This document shows, piece by piece, positions 24,606-37,831 of a stretch of DNA of 64,000 bases. The notes beneath the pieces are model-generated. The model searched no databases and was not told the origin of the DNA. It saw only the letters and a list, made by a program, of their open reading frames with translations. Position numbers and translations under genes: made by a program. The stretch is from Cynocephalus volans (Eukaryota; Chordata; Mammalia; Dermoptera; Cynocephalidae). The stretch lies in contig NC_084468.1 in NCBI RefSeq assembly GCF_027409185.1, forward strand, positions 140,404,001-140,468,000. The letters run 5' to 3'. Position 1 is the first letter of the stretch. The number at the start of each line of letters is the position of its first letter.

Positions 24606-26615
24606 CCTCTTTTTTCTTCTTTTTTTTTTATAATTGAAACATAATTGATTGTACATATGGGATACAGCGTTGAATATCAATATCTGTGTGCAGTATGTGA
24701 TGTAAAAATCAGGATAATTAGTATATTCAATATTACATATGTAATCATTTTTGTATCCCTTTCTCAATTTCTTGCTGAACCCCATTCTCCCTTTGCCACC
24801 TCCAGTAGCCTCAGTTCTGTTCTCTCCTTTTGAAAGTTCAACGTATTATTGTGATTGTTGTATCTCTCACTGTTCTTTATTTATTTATTTATTTATGTTT
24901 TTTATTTTCGCTCCTACTTATGAGTGAGGACATGCAGTATTTCTCTTTCTGTGCCTGGCTCATTTCACTTATAATTTTCTCTAAGTTCATCCATGTTGCT
25001 GTGAATGGCAGAATTTTCATTCTTTTTCATGGCACAGTAGTATTCCATTGAGTATATATACCACGTTTTCCTTATCCAGTCATCTGTTGATGGATATTTA
25101 TGTTGGTTCCAACTCTTGGATATTGTAAATAGAGCTGCAATAAACTTGGAAGTGCAGGTAACCCTTTGAAATGATGATTTCCACTCCTTTGGGTATATAC
25201 CCAATAGTGATATCGCTGGATGGTGTGGCAGTTCTATCTGTAGTTCTTTCAGGAAACACCATCTGTTTTTCATAATGGCTGCACTAATTTACAGTCCCAC
25301 CAACAGTGTGAGAGGGTTCCCCTTTTTCTGCATCCTCACCAGCATCTGTTTTTCTCCATCTTTTTGATGATAGCCAGTCTAGCTGGGGTGAAATGACATC
25401 TCAATGTGGTTTGTATTTGCACTTCCCTGATAACTAGTGAAGTTGAGCCTTTTTTCATTTGTCTGTTGGCCATTTGGATATCTTCCTTTGAGAGATGCCT
25501 ATTCAACTACTTTGCCCATTTTTTAATCAGGTTATTCGTTTTTTACTGTTAAGTTGTTTGAGTTCCTTGTATATTCTGGATATTAATCTCTCAGAGGCAT
25601 AGTTTGCAAATATTTTCTCCCATTCTGTAGGTTATCTTTTCACTCTGTTAATTGTTTCTTTTGCTGTGCAGACTTTTAGCTTGATATAATCTCATTTGCC
25701 TATTTTTTCTTCTGTCATCTATGCTTTAGGGGTCTTACACATAAAGTCTTTGCCAGCCCTACTTCCTGAAGTGTGTCCTCTATGTTTTCTTTTAGGAATT
25801 TTATAGTTTCAGGTCTTTAATCCATTTTTTATTTGATTTTGGTATATGATAAGTGGCACAGGTCTAATTTCATCCTTATACACATGGATATCAAGTTTTA
25901 CCAGCACCATTTATTGAAAAGGCTGTCCTTTCCCCAGTGTATGTTCTTGGTGGCTTTGTCAAAGGTCATTTGGCTAAAAGTACCTGCATTTTTTTCTGGG
26001 TTCCCTATTCAGTTCTATTGGTCCATGTGCCTGTTTTTATACCAGTACCATGCTGTTTTGTTTACTATAGCTTTGTGGTATAATTTGAAATCAAGTAGTG
26101 CAATGCCTCTGGCTTTATTTCTTCTTCTCAGGATTGCTTTGGCTATTCAAGGTCTTTTGTTGTTCCATATAAATGTTAGAATTATTTTGTTCTATTTCTG
26201 TGAAGAATGTCATTGGTATTTTGATGGGGATTGCATTGGCTTTATAGATTATTTTGGGTAGTATGGACATTTCCACAATTTCAATTTTTGTGATCCAAGA
26301 GCATGGAATGTCTTTCCATCCTTTTGTGTCCTCTTTAATTTCTTTAAGCAGTGATTTGTAGTTCCCACTGTACATATCTTTGACCTCTTTAGTTAAATGG
26401 ATTCCTATGTATTTTAATTATTTCTTTCTTTATTTATTTGGTGCCTATTGCAAATGGACTTGCTTTCTTGATTTCTTTTTCTGCTACTTTGTTGTTGGAG
26501 TATAAAAATGTTATGGATTTTTGCATTTTGATTTTGTATCCTGCAACTTTACTGAAATTGTTTATCAGCTCTAGGAGTTTTGCTGGAGAGTCTTTAGTTT
26601 TTTCTATTTATAGGA

Positions 26616-26680
<65 letters not shown>

Positions 26681-29600
26681 TCTGCAAACATAGTTTGACT
26701 TCTTTGCCAATCTGGATGCCTTTATTTCTTTCTCTTGCCTGATTGCTCTGACTAGTGCTTCCACTTCGCAGTTAAATAGGAGTGGCAAGAGTAGGCATTC
26801 TTGTCTTGTTCCTGTTCTCAAGGGAAAAATTGAAAGTTTTTCCCTATTCAGTATGATACTGGTGGTAAGTTTGTCATATATGGCCTTTATTGTGTTGAGA
26901 TATTTTCCTTCTATACTTAATTTGCTGAGAATCTTTATCATGAAGGGATTTGAATTTTGTCAGATGCTTTTTCTGCATCTATTGAGATAATCATATGGTT
27001 TTTGTCCTTCATATTGTTGATGTGGTATATCACATTTATTGACTTGTGTATGTTGAACCATCCTTGCATCCCTGCAATGAATCTCATTTGATCATGGTCT
27101 ATAATTTTTTGATGTGTTGCTGTATTCTGTTTGCTAATATTTTGTTAAGGATTTTTGTGCCTATGTTCATCACAGATATTGGCCTGTAATTTTCTTTTAT
27201 TGCTATAACTTTGTCTGGTTTTGGTATCAGGGTGATGCTGGCCTCATAGAATGAGTTTGGGAGAGCGGCCTCTGTTTCAAATTTTATGAGATAGTTTGAA
27301 GAGAATTGATATTAAATCTGTTTTAAGGTTTGATAGAACTCAGCAGTAAAGACTTCTGTCCTGGGCTTTTCTTTGTTGGGAGACTGCTGATTACTGCTTC
27401 AATCTCATTGCTTGTTATTGGTGTGTTTGTGTCTTCTGTGTCTTCTTGGTTCAGTCTTAATAGCTCATAGTGTCCAGCAATTTATCCATCTCCCCAGGTT
27501 TTCAAATTTGTTGGCATATAGTTGTTTATAATAGTCTCTAATGATTCTTTGTATTTCTGTGTTATCGGGTGTAGTATCTCCTCTTTCATTTCTGATTTTC
27601 GTTATTTGGGTCTTCTCTCTTCTTTTTTTAGTTAGCCTAGCTGATGATAGTTTGTCCATTTTGTTTATTTTCTCAAAGAACCAATTTTTTGTTTCATTTA
27701 TCCTTTGTACTTTTTTGAGGGTCTCTATTTCATTTAGTTCTGCTTGGATTTTAATTATTTTTTTCCATCTATTAATTTGGGGGTTGGATTGTGCTAGTTT
27801 TTCTAGTTCTTTGATGTGTAACAGTAAGTTGTTTATCTGAAATCTTTCTATTCTTTTGACGTAAGTGTTTATTACAATAAATGTCCCTCTTAGCATCACT
27901 TTGGCAGTATCCAACAGGTTTTGGTATGATTTGTCTTTAATTTCATTTGTTTCAAGAAATTTTTTGATTTCCTGTTTAATTTCTTCTTGGGCCCATAGGT
28001 CATTCAGGAGCATATTGTTAATTTCCATGTATTTGTATAGTTTTATGTTTTTATGATTTCTAGTTTTAACCTATTGTGGTCTGGTAAGATACTTGAAATG
28101 ATTCCAACTTTTTAAAATTTGTTGAGACTTGATTTGTGACCTAAAATGTGGTCTGTCCTGGAGAATGTTCCATGTTCTGATAAGAAGAATGGATATTCTG
28201 TAGTTGTTTGATGAAATGTTCTGTAGATATCTGCCAAGTCCAGTTGTTCTAAAGTATAGCTGAAATCCTGTGTTTCTCTGTTGATTTATTGCCTACATGA
28301 TCTATCCAATGTTGAGAGAGGTGTGTTCAGGTCCCCAACTATTATAGTATTGGGGTCTATATCTTTCTTTAGATCTAATAGTCTTTGCTTTATATCCTGG
28401 GTACTCCAGTGTTGTGTGTGTATATATTCATGACCATTATGTCTTCTTGCTGGATAGATCCCTAATCATTGTATAATGGCCTTCTTTGTCTCTTTTTACA
28501 GTTTTGGTTTAAAGTCTATTTTACCCAATAAAAGAAAAGCTAATTTTGCTTATTTTTGGTTTCCATTTACGTGGTACATCTTTTCCCATCCCTTCACTAC
28601 TACTCTGTGTCCTTACAAGTGAGGTGAGTCTCTTGTACACAGCGTATAATTGAGTCTAGCTTTGTAATCTAATCGGCCAATCTGTGTCTTTTGAGTGGGG
28701 AATTTAATCTATTTACATTTGGGGTTGTTATTTAAAGGTGTTGCCTTACTCCTGGCATTTTACTGATTTTCATTTGGATATTTTAAATATCTTTTGTTTT
28801 TTCCTTCCTCTTTTATTCTTTGTCTACAGTGTTTGCTGGTTTTTTGAAGGGGTAAGATATAGTTTCTTTCTCTTTATCATTTGCATTTTTGTTCTACAGT
28901 AGGTTTTGTTCTTTCTTGTGTATTAGTGGTAGTGATTATCATCTTTTGGATTCCAGATGCAGGACTCCCTTGAGGATTTCTTTTAGGGCCGGCTGTGCAG
29001 TTGTGAACTTCTACAGCTTTTGTTTGTCTGGAAAATGCACTATTTCTTCTTCATTTCTGAAGGATAGCCTTGCTGGTTATAGTATTCTTGGCTGACAACT
29101 TTTTTCTTTTAGTTTTGAATATATCATCCCATGCTCTTCTGGCATATAGAGTTTCTCTTGAGAAGTATGCTGTTAGTCTGATGGGGACTACAGGTGACTT
29201 GACACTTTTACCTTACTGTTTTTTGGATTTGCTCTTTATCTTTGTGTTTTGCCAGTTTGACTATAATGTGTCTTGGAGAGCAATTTTTTGCATTCAATCT
29301 GTTTGGGGATCTTTGAACCTCCTGGGTCTGAAGGTCTGTTTCTCTCCCTGTACCTGGGAACTTTTTGCTATTATTTTGTAGAATAGATTTTCAATGCCTT
29401 CTCCTTTCTTCTCCCCTTCCAGAACACCCGTGACTTGGATGTTTGTGCACTTAAAGTTGTCTGCTCTCTCCCTTATATTTTCTTCATTTTTTTATTCTTT
29501 TTTGTCCACCCTGGTTTTTTCAAAAATACTGTCTTCAAGATCAGAAATTATTTCTTCTGCTTGCTCTATCCTGCTGCTTAAGCTCTTGGTTGTGCTTTTT

Positions 29601-30790
29601 ATTTCATTGAATGAATCCTTCAGTTCCAGGGATTCTGCTATATTCTTTTTTAAGGTGTTAATCTCTTTGTAAATTTTCTCCTTCATATCCTGGATAGTTT
29701 TTCTCATTTCATTGTGTCACCTAACTGAATCTTCTCATATCTCTTTGAGTTTCCTTAAGATTGTTGCTCAGAATCCCTTTTCAGTCCTTCCAAGGTTTTC
29801 CTGCTCTTTAGGGTCTGGAACTTGAGAATTATTGTATACTTCTAGTGGTGTCATATTTTCTTGTTTTCTTATATTTCTAGTGTCTCTATGTTGATGTCTG
29901 GTCATTTGGTAGAGCAGTTGATTCTTCTATTTCTCTAAAGTCAGCTTTGAGGAAAGAGACTTTCTTCTGTAGATGCGTTTTATGTAGACCTATGAGCAAG
30001 GAGTTTTAGTATTGGTTCTGGGTAGACACATTAGTGTAATCTCCTTGTGGATACTTCAGCTGTTGGAGTTGTGTGTGAGTGCCTCCATGCTCCAAGCACT
30101 GAGGCACTTAGTGATTCCTTGCTGAGGTTACTGATACTGTGTTGGATCATTGAGGATGTGGGCAAGCTCTTGAGGTCTTGGGAGAAGTGTCTGGATGCCC
30201 TCTCACTGGCTGGGGTGGGTGACCTTGGGTGGGCTTGTTGGCACCCCAGCTATCATCCCTTGACACTAATAGGTGCACCGGGGTATACTGGAGCTCATCA
30301 GTTTGAATGGGTGACCCTGAGCAGGGTTTCTCTTTCCTCTTTCCTACAGGCAGAGGCTCCTCCTGGGTCCTTGCTTCCCCTGGTTGGAGGATAGGTTGGT
30401 GGTGGCTGAGATTTTCTTCCTTACTCTTTTTGTCTATCCTGGTTTTCTGCACTTTCTATGTGTTCCATGTGTGTCTTTGTCCTGATCAAGACAGTTACAT
30501 GGGCTGAACATGTACCTCCCACCCCAGGTGTGCTACTATGGGTGGCAGCATGATTCCCCCTGTGGATTAGGCCACTGAATCACAGGTCTGCACTCACTCA
30601 CCTCTTTCCCTGGGCTGCAATGGTGACCCTCCTTGTGTCAATGCAGTAGAGCGGTTGGCAGGCCAACTGCATGGTGGTGGTGGCTGCGCAAACCACCCAG
30701 ATGGCAGTGGTGTCTGTGGCTGTGGCAGGCTGCCTGTGCAAAAGCACTCTGCACTCTTGCTGGCTGTCCAGGAATTTTTTCCCTTCTAAA
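24606..30790 (-). mobile_element. Near full-length LINE-1, antisense, inactive
   Basis: The + strand begins with the T-rich complement of the L1 tail at 24606. It runs back through ORF2 (apurinic endonuclease-linker and reverse transcriptase) and ORF1 to a GC-richer 5' UTR near 30000-30790. Minus-strand frames show recognisable pieces. 24965-25273 is the ORF2 C-terminal part. 26594-26941 is reverse transcriptase. 27465-28028 is the ORF2 linker upstream of the reverse transcriptase. 29492-29707 is the ORF1 coiled coil. Stops and frameshifts separate them, and a (TG)n run sits in the reverse transcriptase. It lies opposite to RXFP1, as is usual for intronic L1s. A convincing target duplication was not found. 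Confidence 0.88.
26618..26679. repeat. (TG)31 microsatellite inside L1 ORF2
   Basis: This is a pure TG run of 62 bp. The sequence on each side ('tttataggatc' and 'atctgcaaacatag') is the complement of the L1 segment encoding the Phe-Ala-Asp-Asp catalytic motif, so the repeat has grown within that motif. Confidence 0.97.
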
Positions 30791-30821
30791 GTATTTAGGC
30801 AATATAGAATTTATATACATT

Positions 30822-30847
30822 TACAGATATATATATATATATATATC
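30822..30847. repeat. (AT)n run
   Basis: An alternating AT tract, 'agatatatatatatatatatatatc', lies just past the 5' end of the antisense L1. It is self-complementary and may extrude. Confidence 0.85.
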
Positions 30848-31649
30848 AAAATTGACTGTACCATTTTTATAATAATTTTGATCCTTACTGATAAACTTCA
30901 ATATAGAAATATGCAGATTTGTTTCCTGAGGTATGCCATTTGATATAATTCCTGTGTAATTTCTGTATGTTTTTTGCCATGTGTTACTAATCTATTTTTC
31001 ATCTCTGCTAGAACCTGTCACAGACACAGTCCAACAAAGTAAAGGCCAAAAAATTTTGTTGTCATCAGAGCAGTGTTTGGTGGGGCAATGGCAAACCAAA
31101 AGCAGAGACCTTTCAGTTTTTCAGCTTGAATTCTCAGATACTCGGGAGAATGCATCTGGATACATGTGAAGGGAACCTGATTACAAAACGTTGAGGGTTC
31201 TCATTTAGGATTTTTTTATGTTCATTTTACACTGAGTGCTAACTCATTAGTAAAAATGAAATATTAAAGTAGCATCAAATTCTTAGACACTAATCAATTG
31301 ATTTACTACATCTAGATTTTTATTTAAAAGGAGCACTTTGTGTTTCCAGATTAGAACATGCTAGTAGTCCTTCTCTATTATGAACAGATGACTACACAGA
31401 GAGGCTCCCCTTCATGGTCACACTAACCCAAACTCATCCAGGAGACACAGTGAATTACTCTACTGTGAAGACCCAAGTTTGGATGCCTCTCATCTGTAGA
31501 CTAACGTGTTCTTTGAACATCCTTCACCTCCTCTGCACTTTAGCAGCCTTGTCTACAGGAAAAGCATGAGCACATTTGTCAGTCTATTTCATATTAGCAC
31601 TTCTACAACCCATCAGGGAAATGAAAAACCTCTTCCAATACATTCTGGG

Positions 31650-32085
31650 TGGTATAGTGGGTTAGTATCTGCCAAAAATTAATGTCCACCTGGAACCTCA
31701 GAATGTGACTTTATTTGGAAATAGGGTCTTTGCAGATGTAATGAAGGTAAGGATTCAGATCATACTAAATTAGGGTGGGCCCTGAAGCCAACAAGGGTGT
31801 CCCCGTGAGAAACAGAAAACAGTGTACAGAGACACTGGAGAGAAGGCCATGTGAAGACAGAGGCAGAGATTGTAGTTACACTGTCACAAGCCAAGGGACA
31901 TAAAAGCCACCAGAAGCTGAAAGAGGCAAGGAAAGATCCTCCCCTGGAGCCTTCAGAGAGAGCATGGCCTTGCTGACACATGGATTTCAGACTTCTGGCC
32001 TCCAGAACTGTGAGAGAATAAATTTCTGTTATTCTAAACCACCAAGATTGTGGTAATATTTTACAGCAGCCCTAAAAATCCAATA
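31650..32085 (+). mobile_element. MLT1-type LTR (ERVL-MaLR)
   Basis: Standard phrases are present in order: 'ctcagaatgtgactttatttggaaatagggtc', 'tttgcagatgtaatgaagg', 'gaaggccatgtgaagacagaggcagagattg', 'cagacttctggcctccagaactgtgagagaataaatttctg' and 'cagcagccct'. It belongs to a different subfamily from the copy at 22390. The 5' edge is approximate. Confidence 0.77.
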
Positions 32086-32263
32086 TAGCTGGAGTCAAGG
32101 AATAAATAAGAATCACCCTCTGTAGGCCCAAAGTAACATTAAGGCCAACCCAAAGTCCTGGCCCAGATTAAAACAGTCCTGAGAGTTTGATTTTAGTGAA
32201 TTCTAGACACCATTTCCAAAGAGTCATTCTTATGCATAATTGTTTGTGGCATAAAACCCCCTA

Positions 32264-32441
32264 GGGCCGGCCCCGTGGCTCACTCAGGAGAGTGCGGTGC
32301 TGGTAGCTACCAGGCCGCGAGTTCGGATCCTATATAGGGATGGCCAGTGCACTCCCTGGCTGATCGCAGTGCAGACCACACTGTGCCAAGGGTTGCAATC
32401 CCCTTACCGGCCAAAAAAACCAAAAAACAAAAAAACCCCTA
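32264..32441 (+). mobile_element. tRNA-like SINE dimer, long right unit (CYN-like)
   Basis: The left unit runs GGGCCGGCCCCGTGGCTCACTC to GTTCGGATCCTATATAGGG. The right unit runs GGCCAGTGCACTCCCTGGCTG to GGTTGCAATCCCCTTACCGGCC and is followed by an A-rich tail. The flanks AAAACCCCCTA (32253-32263) and AAAACCCCTA (32432-32441) are an imperfect target duplication. The open frame at 32297-32494 is only this SINE. Confidence 0.9.
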
Positions 32442-32639
32442 ACCATGAGTTATTTTCACTCTTCACATACAGTTCTAAGTCACTTCCAACTTGAACCACG
32501 TGCTTTCCACCGTGTGTTTTGGATATTTTAGGTTTGAAAAGCCATCTTGTGTTCTACGTTAGTCTATGCATGAGTATTTGTGACATTTCTTTTTAATCCT
32601 TCTGGGAATATTTAGTATTGTCTAATAAGGGTTGCACAA

Positions 32640-32890
32640 TAAAATTAATAGCACCTTCTATTTTGGGGGTACTTACTGTGCAGTCACAGTACTAATCCTT
32701 TAAGTACATTCTCTAATTTCATCCTCACTGTAAATTGAAGATGATAGATTTTGTCTACTCTACAGATAAGGAAAATGGAAGTGCAGAGAGGTTACATAAC
32801 TCTTCTGACATCGTGGTTTGGTCAGAATTCAAACCTAAGTGTTTGGCTTATTCTATTTTGTGTTTTGACTGGGCAGAAAAATGATGCCCG
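32640..32890 (-). mobile_element. MIR SINE (antisense)
   Basis: The + strand shows the MIR reverse complement: 'cctttaagtacattctctaatttcatcctcac', 'acagataaggaaaatggaagtgcagagaggttacataactcttctgacat' and 'tcagaattcaaacctaagt'. Confidence 0.65.
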
Positions 32891-33069
32891 TGCTATTAAT
32901 CATTATATGGTATTTTCTTCAAACAAATTTCTTATTGATAAAATTTGAATTCTATGGGGCCTCCCCTTAAATCATGTTTTAAGCATAGATAAGGTATTCT
33001 TAATTTTTTTAGCAGTATACCATATGAGAGATTAGATAAACTTACAAATTTAAAATGTCACACACGATA

Positions 33070-33240
33070 GTAAGAATAATGGCTAATATTTTTACAGTAC
33101 CTAATTCTGAGTGTTTTAGATATTTTACCTCATTTAATCCTCATAACAACCCATAAGAAAGAAAGGTACTCTTTTTGTTCCCTTTAAAGATGGAGAAATT
33201 GAAGCACTGCAGTACACATGGTACATATAACAGGCGGTTG
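33070..33240 (-). mobile_element. MIR-like SINE fragment (antisense)
   Basis: Diverged MIR reverse-complement text: 'agatattttacctcatttaatcctcataacaaccca', then 'aagatggagaaattgaagcac'. Confidence 0.52.
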
Positions 33241-35299
33241 ACATTCTCAAGTGAATAAGAAACGAAAATCTTTATTTTTCTATGGCCAAAGGTTGTCCTA
33301 TTACAAGCTTCCCTTCTTCCAAGTGGGAGAAAACTAAACCAAGTCAGTTACAGGACTTGTTCATTTCCCTTCTCCTGAATTGCTCCTGAGCTCAGCAGTC
33401 TCTGTAATATTAGCACATTGGGTGGGGTCTACCTGGGCTGGCTGTCTGTTGTCATCTGATGACCGCGGCAACCCCTGAGATATGCATAATTCAATCTGGT
33501 CCTCTGCCAGAAGTCACCACTCTGTCACACCCTGCCTGTCTTAGGCCCTGTCACATCCACTGCTGCTTCTGCCCACGTTCTTGACATCCTGGAGCTCACA
33601 GAAAACATTTAGCTACTCTAGAGTCAGGCTGAGGCCCTAGTGGACTTTCACGGTTGTGTGTAAGTCCATCTTCCTCGGCCCTTATGGCCATTTTTACTCT
33701 ATGGCTTCCATGTCAAGCCAGGGTGTGCGACAATTCTATGGGTCCTGCCACATGGGTGGGCTCTACTTAACAAAGGACACCAGAAGCCCACTACTTCTCC
33801 CAGAGCCAGAAACCACTGCGGGAAATGTGTGGTTTCCCCCAGATTCAGCCCAGAGAGGAGGGAGGGGAAAAAACACCCTTCTACTGTCTCTTTCTGGTCC
33901 AAGTCTCTTACTTAATCTCAGAACAGCAAAACCAAGCCCTTTTTTTTTTAATTTTTCCTAATATACTGTCAAAGATCGAACTTAAGCATTTGAAAATCAA
34001 ATACCAAATACTTGATTTCTTTGTTATCTACAAACTTCTGTATCATCCCTTTCAGGCACTGAAAGTGGGAAATTCCAGCTGGAGAGGACAGAAAAATGGG
34101 CAGAGAGTGCAAGGAATTCAAGAGATGAAAATCTTTCTTAATATCTCAAATACCCCAGAGTATTTTCTGTCTGGTTTGGCACTTACTAATCTATGAGAAT
34201 TAGATAAGCAATGTTTATTTATGGGTGTGATAGTGATGATATATATATTTAAATACAGTTATAAAAATGCTTGAAGTATATTCAAGGACACTTTTAATTT
34301 TTAATTGGTCCTGTATTTAAAATTCTGGAACACTAAATATTCCATCATTTCCTAAAAACAGCTTCTTGTGTAGCTATCAGAATGATGGCAATGCTGGGCA
34401 GTTTCACATAGATGCTGGCTCTTCTCACTTTAGAATATTCCAGTGAAGTTGGTTGTTCATGCTTAAGGTTACAAGCACAGGAGGAAAACTGGCGTGGGTC
34501 ATAAATGCATGTATTAATACACAATTATGCATTGTATATTCAAAAATCACTGGTTTTCTATTTATTATTCTCAAAATAACATTGGAAATACCTAAGTAAT
34601 TGAAACCTTGGCTTTTCTACAGACCTAGTTTTAACCTCAAATATGTTTATCTGTGTTTATCAAACAATGCTTAAACAATGTTTTGGTTACCGCCACAGAA
34701 ATTTTCCTCTCAAAACACTTTCTACTAGACAGGACACAGAAGGTGTTAATTTTTTAGTGGCCTCAATTTCCTTTAAAAAATGCCCAGAATAATGTCACGC
34801 CCCTTGATTTCTTCAGAGTTACCTCCAAAGGTACTAAGACCCCAGAAAGAGGCATATGCACTCTGCTCAGTAAACTGCTATTGTCATTAAAATTCAAGGA
34901 GACCCCCACAGGACTAGTTTGATGATTTACTCTGCCTGGTCAGGTTGCAACACAAGGTTTACTTTAATGGCCCAGAGAACCTCTACTCTTGTAGATCATT
35001 ATTTTCTGAGCAAAAGATGCTCCACTGTGTTCCAAGAATGGGTGCTGAAAGTTGCATAAATATGGGAGAATCAGGAATGCTCTATTAATTTGTTAATCAA
35101 TAAGCGTGCATACTTTGTAATCTATCAGATTTATTCTTTTGCTTTAATAAAAAAACCAAACCATTTAACACAGGCCGTTATCACACCCTCCTTTGTTCCG
35201 GCCTCCTCTCTGACAGAGACATAACTCAGCTTTTAATTATTCAAAATCCAAACATCAAGGGAACTCAGGAATAACCCCTGCAAATCTGCAGAAGTGTTT

Positions 35300-35450
35300 C
35301 TGCAGTGCGCTCTGCGGACCACCTGCAGCAGGGTCACCTGGAGGACTGGTGAAAGATGCTGAGTCCTAAGTTCCACCCCTAGAAATGCTGATATAAAAAG
35401 TAGGAGTGGAGCCCAAAGATCTGCATTTTGAAAAACACTTCAGATGAATA
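35300..35450 (+). mobile_element. MER5A-like hAT fragment
   Basis: Phrases 'gcgctctgcggaccacctgcagcagggtcacctggaggactggtgaaagatgctgag' and 'gatctgcattttgaaaaacacttcagatgaat' follow the general MER5A layout but are strongly diverged. Confidence 0.5.
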
Positions 35451-35524
35451 TCAAATCTGTTAACGTTTTGAAATGATTATGTGCCAATAAAGAAAACTTT
35501 ATTACCCAATTCAGAACACCTGGA

Positions 35525-35692
35525 GGGCCGGCCCCGTGGCTCACTCGGGAGAGTGTGGCGCTGGTGGCGCCGAGGCTGTGGGTTCGGATCCTATATAGGG
35601 ATGGCCGGTGCACTCACTGGCTGAGCGTGGTGCAGACGACAGCGTGCCAAGGGTTGCGATCCCCTTACCGGTCAACAACAACAACAACCAAA
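35525..35692 (+). mobile_element. tRNA-like SINE dimer, long right unit (CYN-like)
   Basis: The left unit runs GGGCCGGCCCCGTGGCTCACTC to TTCGGATCCTATATAGGG. The right unit runs GGCCGGTGCACTCACTGGCTG to GGTTGCGATCCCCTTACCGGTC. A (CAA)n-type tail follows. The 12-bp duplication AGAACACCTGGA is perfect (35513-35524 and 35693-35704), which indicates a fairly recent insertion. It is the cleanest reference copy of the family in this window. Confidence 0.95.
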
Positions 35693-35726
35693 AGAACACC
35701 TGGAAAGTGATTAATTCGCCCAGACC

Positions 35727-35917
35727 AGTGGTTTTTCAACTTTAGCAGGCATCAATCAGATCAGGGAGGGGGCTTATTAAAACACGGATTGCTTGGCCCC
35801 ATCTGCAGTCTCTGCTTCAGTGCCTCTGGAGCGAGTCCCCAGAACTTGCTCTTCTTTCAAGTCCCAGGTGATACTGCTGCTGGTCCCAGATCTACACTTT
35901 GAAAACTACTGATCTAG
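35727..35917 (+). mobile_element. MER5A (hAT-Charlie)
   Basis: It runs from 'cagtggtttttcaac' to 'actttgaaaactactg', the imperfect inverted ends, with the MER5A core 'cttattaaaacacggattgcttggcccca' and 'tcccaggtgatactgctgctggtcc'. It lies 30 bp after the SINE. Confidence 0.78.
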
Positions 35918-37611
35918 ACAGACACTCTTTCTTGTACAAATGCAAAAGCAAACACTTTTTCCAAAATGTATTAAAAGGTGTCATATAAAAAGCGTTAAGC
36001 AAAATTAAAGCTATTTCTTTAGTGCCTGAGTTCCTGTTTCATTATGCTAGCATGCATTACTAATTCCAAGTGGGGATATAAAAGGCAGCATGTCCCAAAC
36101 ACATTTTATCACCAAACTCTCTTCTCAAGAAGAATCCTGGGACACTATCTGAGGAAAGCCTGATATAGCACCATGACAAGTTAGTGCATCCAAGAAACTT
36201 GGACCTTTCCCATTCCCAACTAAACCTCATACCTTGCCCTCATCCTCCATTGCTAGTGCCAGGGGAATTTGACAACACGGGGAAGGGAGATGCGCTCTCC
36301 AGAATTCAAATTGGTGTGTCTAACCCACTTTCCCATTGAGCTAACCTATAACTAGTGCTTAGCACAAATAAAGTAATGTTGTAGCATTTTATATACTTTA
36401 TGCTCTTTATGAGAGTAAGAACCATAATTTAATTATATTAAAAGTACCTTAGTAATCACTGAGGTATGTAAAAATACATAGGTTAAGATTATTTCCTACC
36501 ATGCGCACACAAGGAGATAAAATACATACTTAAATAAGCATAGTATGAAGCAGACATAGTGTCATAAGAGAGTTACAAGCAACATACCCTTAAATTGAGG
36601 ACCACCGGCATTAATGGAAGATCTTAAGCTGACTGTCAACAATCAGCAACTTTGCTAAACAAAGGAGATATGCACCCTCTGATTGAAAGGATTTTTCTGT
36701 TACTAAATCTAGCTGCCCTCCACTGCAACGTGCGAAGGCTTCTAGTTGACTGGGGCAAATCCCATGATGCAGTTCCTCCAAACCTTGCTCTAAACTTACC
36801 TAAGGCACTTACAGAAAATATAGATCCCCAGACCCCATTCTGACCAAATAAATCAGAATCTGCAGTGGAGAAGCCTGAAAAACTGTATGTTTTCATAAGT
36901 GCCCCAGTTTCCAAATTTTATTTTAGCATAAGGAGGACTGAGTTTCCTCTGAAGCATCTTTAAGGGCAGATCTCCAGTCATTCATTTATTCAATCAGCAA
37001 ATATCTATTGAGTTCATGCAACGTGCAAGACCAGATTTTTCTTGACCTATGTCATTAATTTTTATTCACAACTTTTTTAGCTTAAAAAATCTCATTTTTA
37101 GTAAAAATATTTTTTACTTAATGCTATTTGTATAGTACTACTAATACATGCTGGAAACCAGGTCCTCTAATGCAATATTCTTTTAATACAGTGCTCTTTA
37201 CAACACCCTGGGTTGCCTCAAGAAAAATCAGAGGATCCAATTTCAGTGGAATAGTTACTAAAGTAAGAAAAACTACTCTGCTCACTGCCCGTGCATCCTT
37301 AAAATATGAAGGATACAAGGTTTAAAATATAGAAACACACATACCAAAAGCTATTTTCTTAAAAATGCTAACTTTCCAACTTTAAAATTTTGGCTACATT
37401 TCCTCTGTTCTATATTCCTGCCTTCTGGTGGGAGGAAGTAACGGGTAGAAAGAACAAAATGCTCTGGGAGGGCAGAAAGGAAGGTAAAAACTAATTACTG
37501 AAAAGCTTGTTAGTTTGGAGATGTTGCTATTTAAAAAGAGATGTCTCCACCAAATATACACTCTGACATGGGGAAGTATGCACAGGTTTGTCCTGTTCCC
37601 TCTTTTTTCCC

Positions 37612-37634
37612 CAACTGTGTGTGTGTGCATTTGA

Positions 37635-37669
<35 letters not shown>

Positions 37670-37670
37670 A
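37612..37670. repeat. Compound (TG)n-(GA)n microsatellite
   Basis: An interrupted TG run ('ctgtgtgtgtgtgcatttgagtgtgtgtgtgtg') passes directly into a GA run ('agagagagagagagagagagag'). A Z-prone half thus lies beside a purine-strand half. Confidence 0.92.
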
Positions 37671-37728
37671 AGGTATAATGAAGTAGAAAAGGAGAGAAAG
37701 GGAGTAGGATTTTAAAAGAGAAAGAGAG

Positions 37729-37831
37729 GACTGGCTGGTTAGCTAAGTTGGTTAGAGCACAGCCTTGTAACACCAAGGTCATGGGTTCAGATCCATGCAC
37801 CAGCCAGCCACTCAAAAAAAAGAAAAAAAAA
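37729..37831 (+). mobile_element. tRNA-Ile-like SINE monomer (CYN-like)
   Basis: GACTGGCTGGTTAGCTAAGTTGGTTAGAGCACAG covers the A-box side and GGTCATGGGTTCAGATCC covers the B-box side. An A-rich tail follows. Both internal promoter boxes are near consensus. Flanks AAAAGAGAAAGA and AAAAGAGAAGAA are an imperfect duplication. Confidence 0.82.

Noticed and set aside
27465..28028. 187-codon minus-strand frame as a host gene
   Set aside because: It is a piece of L1 ORF2 in a broken element.
37729..37831. Functional tRNA-Ile gene
   Set aside because: It has A- and B-box-like sequences, but the stems are not paired, an A-rich tail follows and a duplication flanks it: a SINE.
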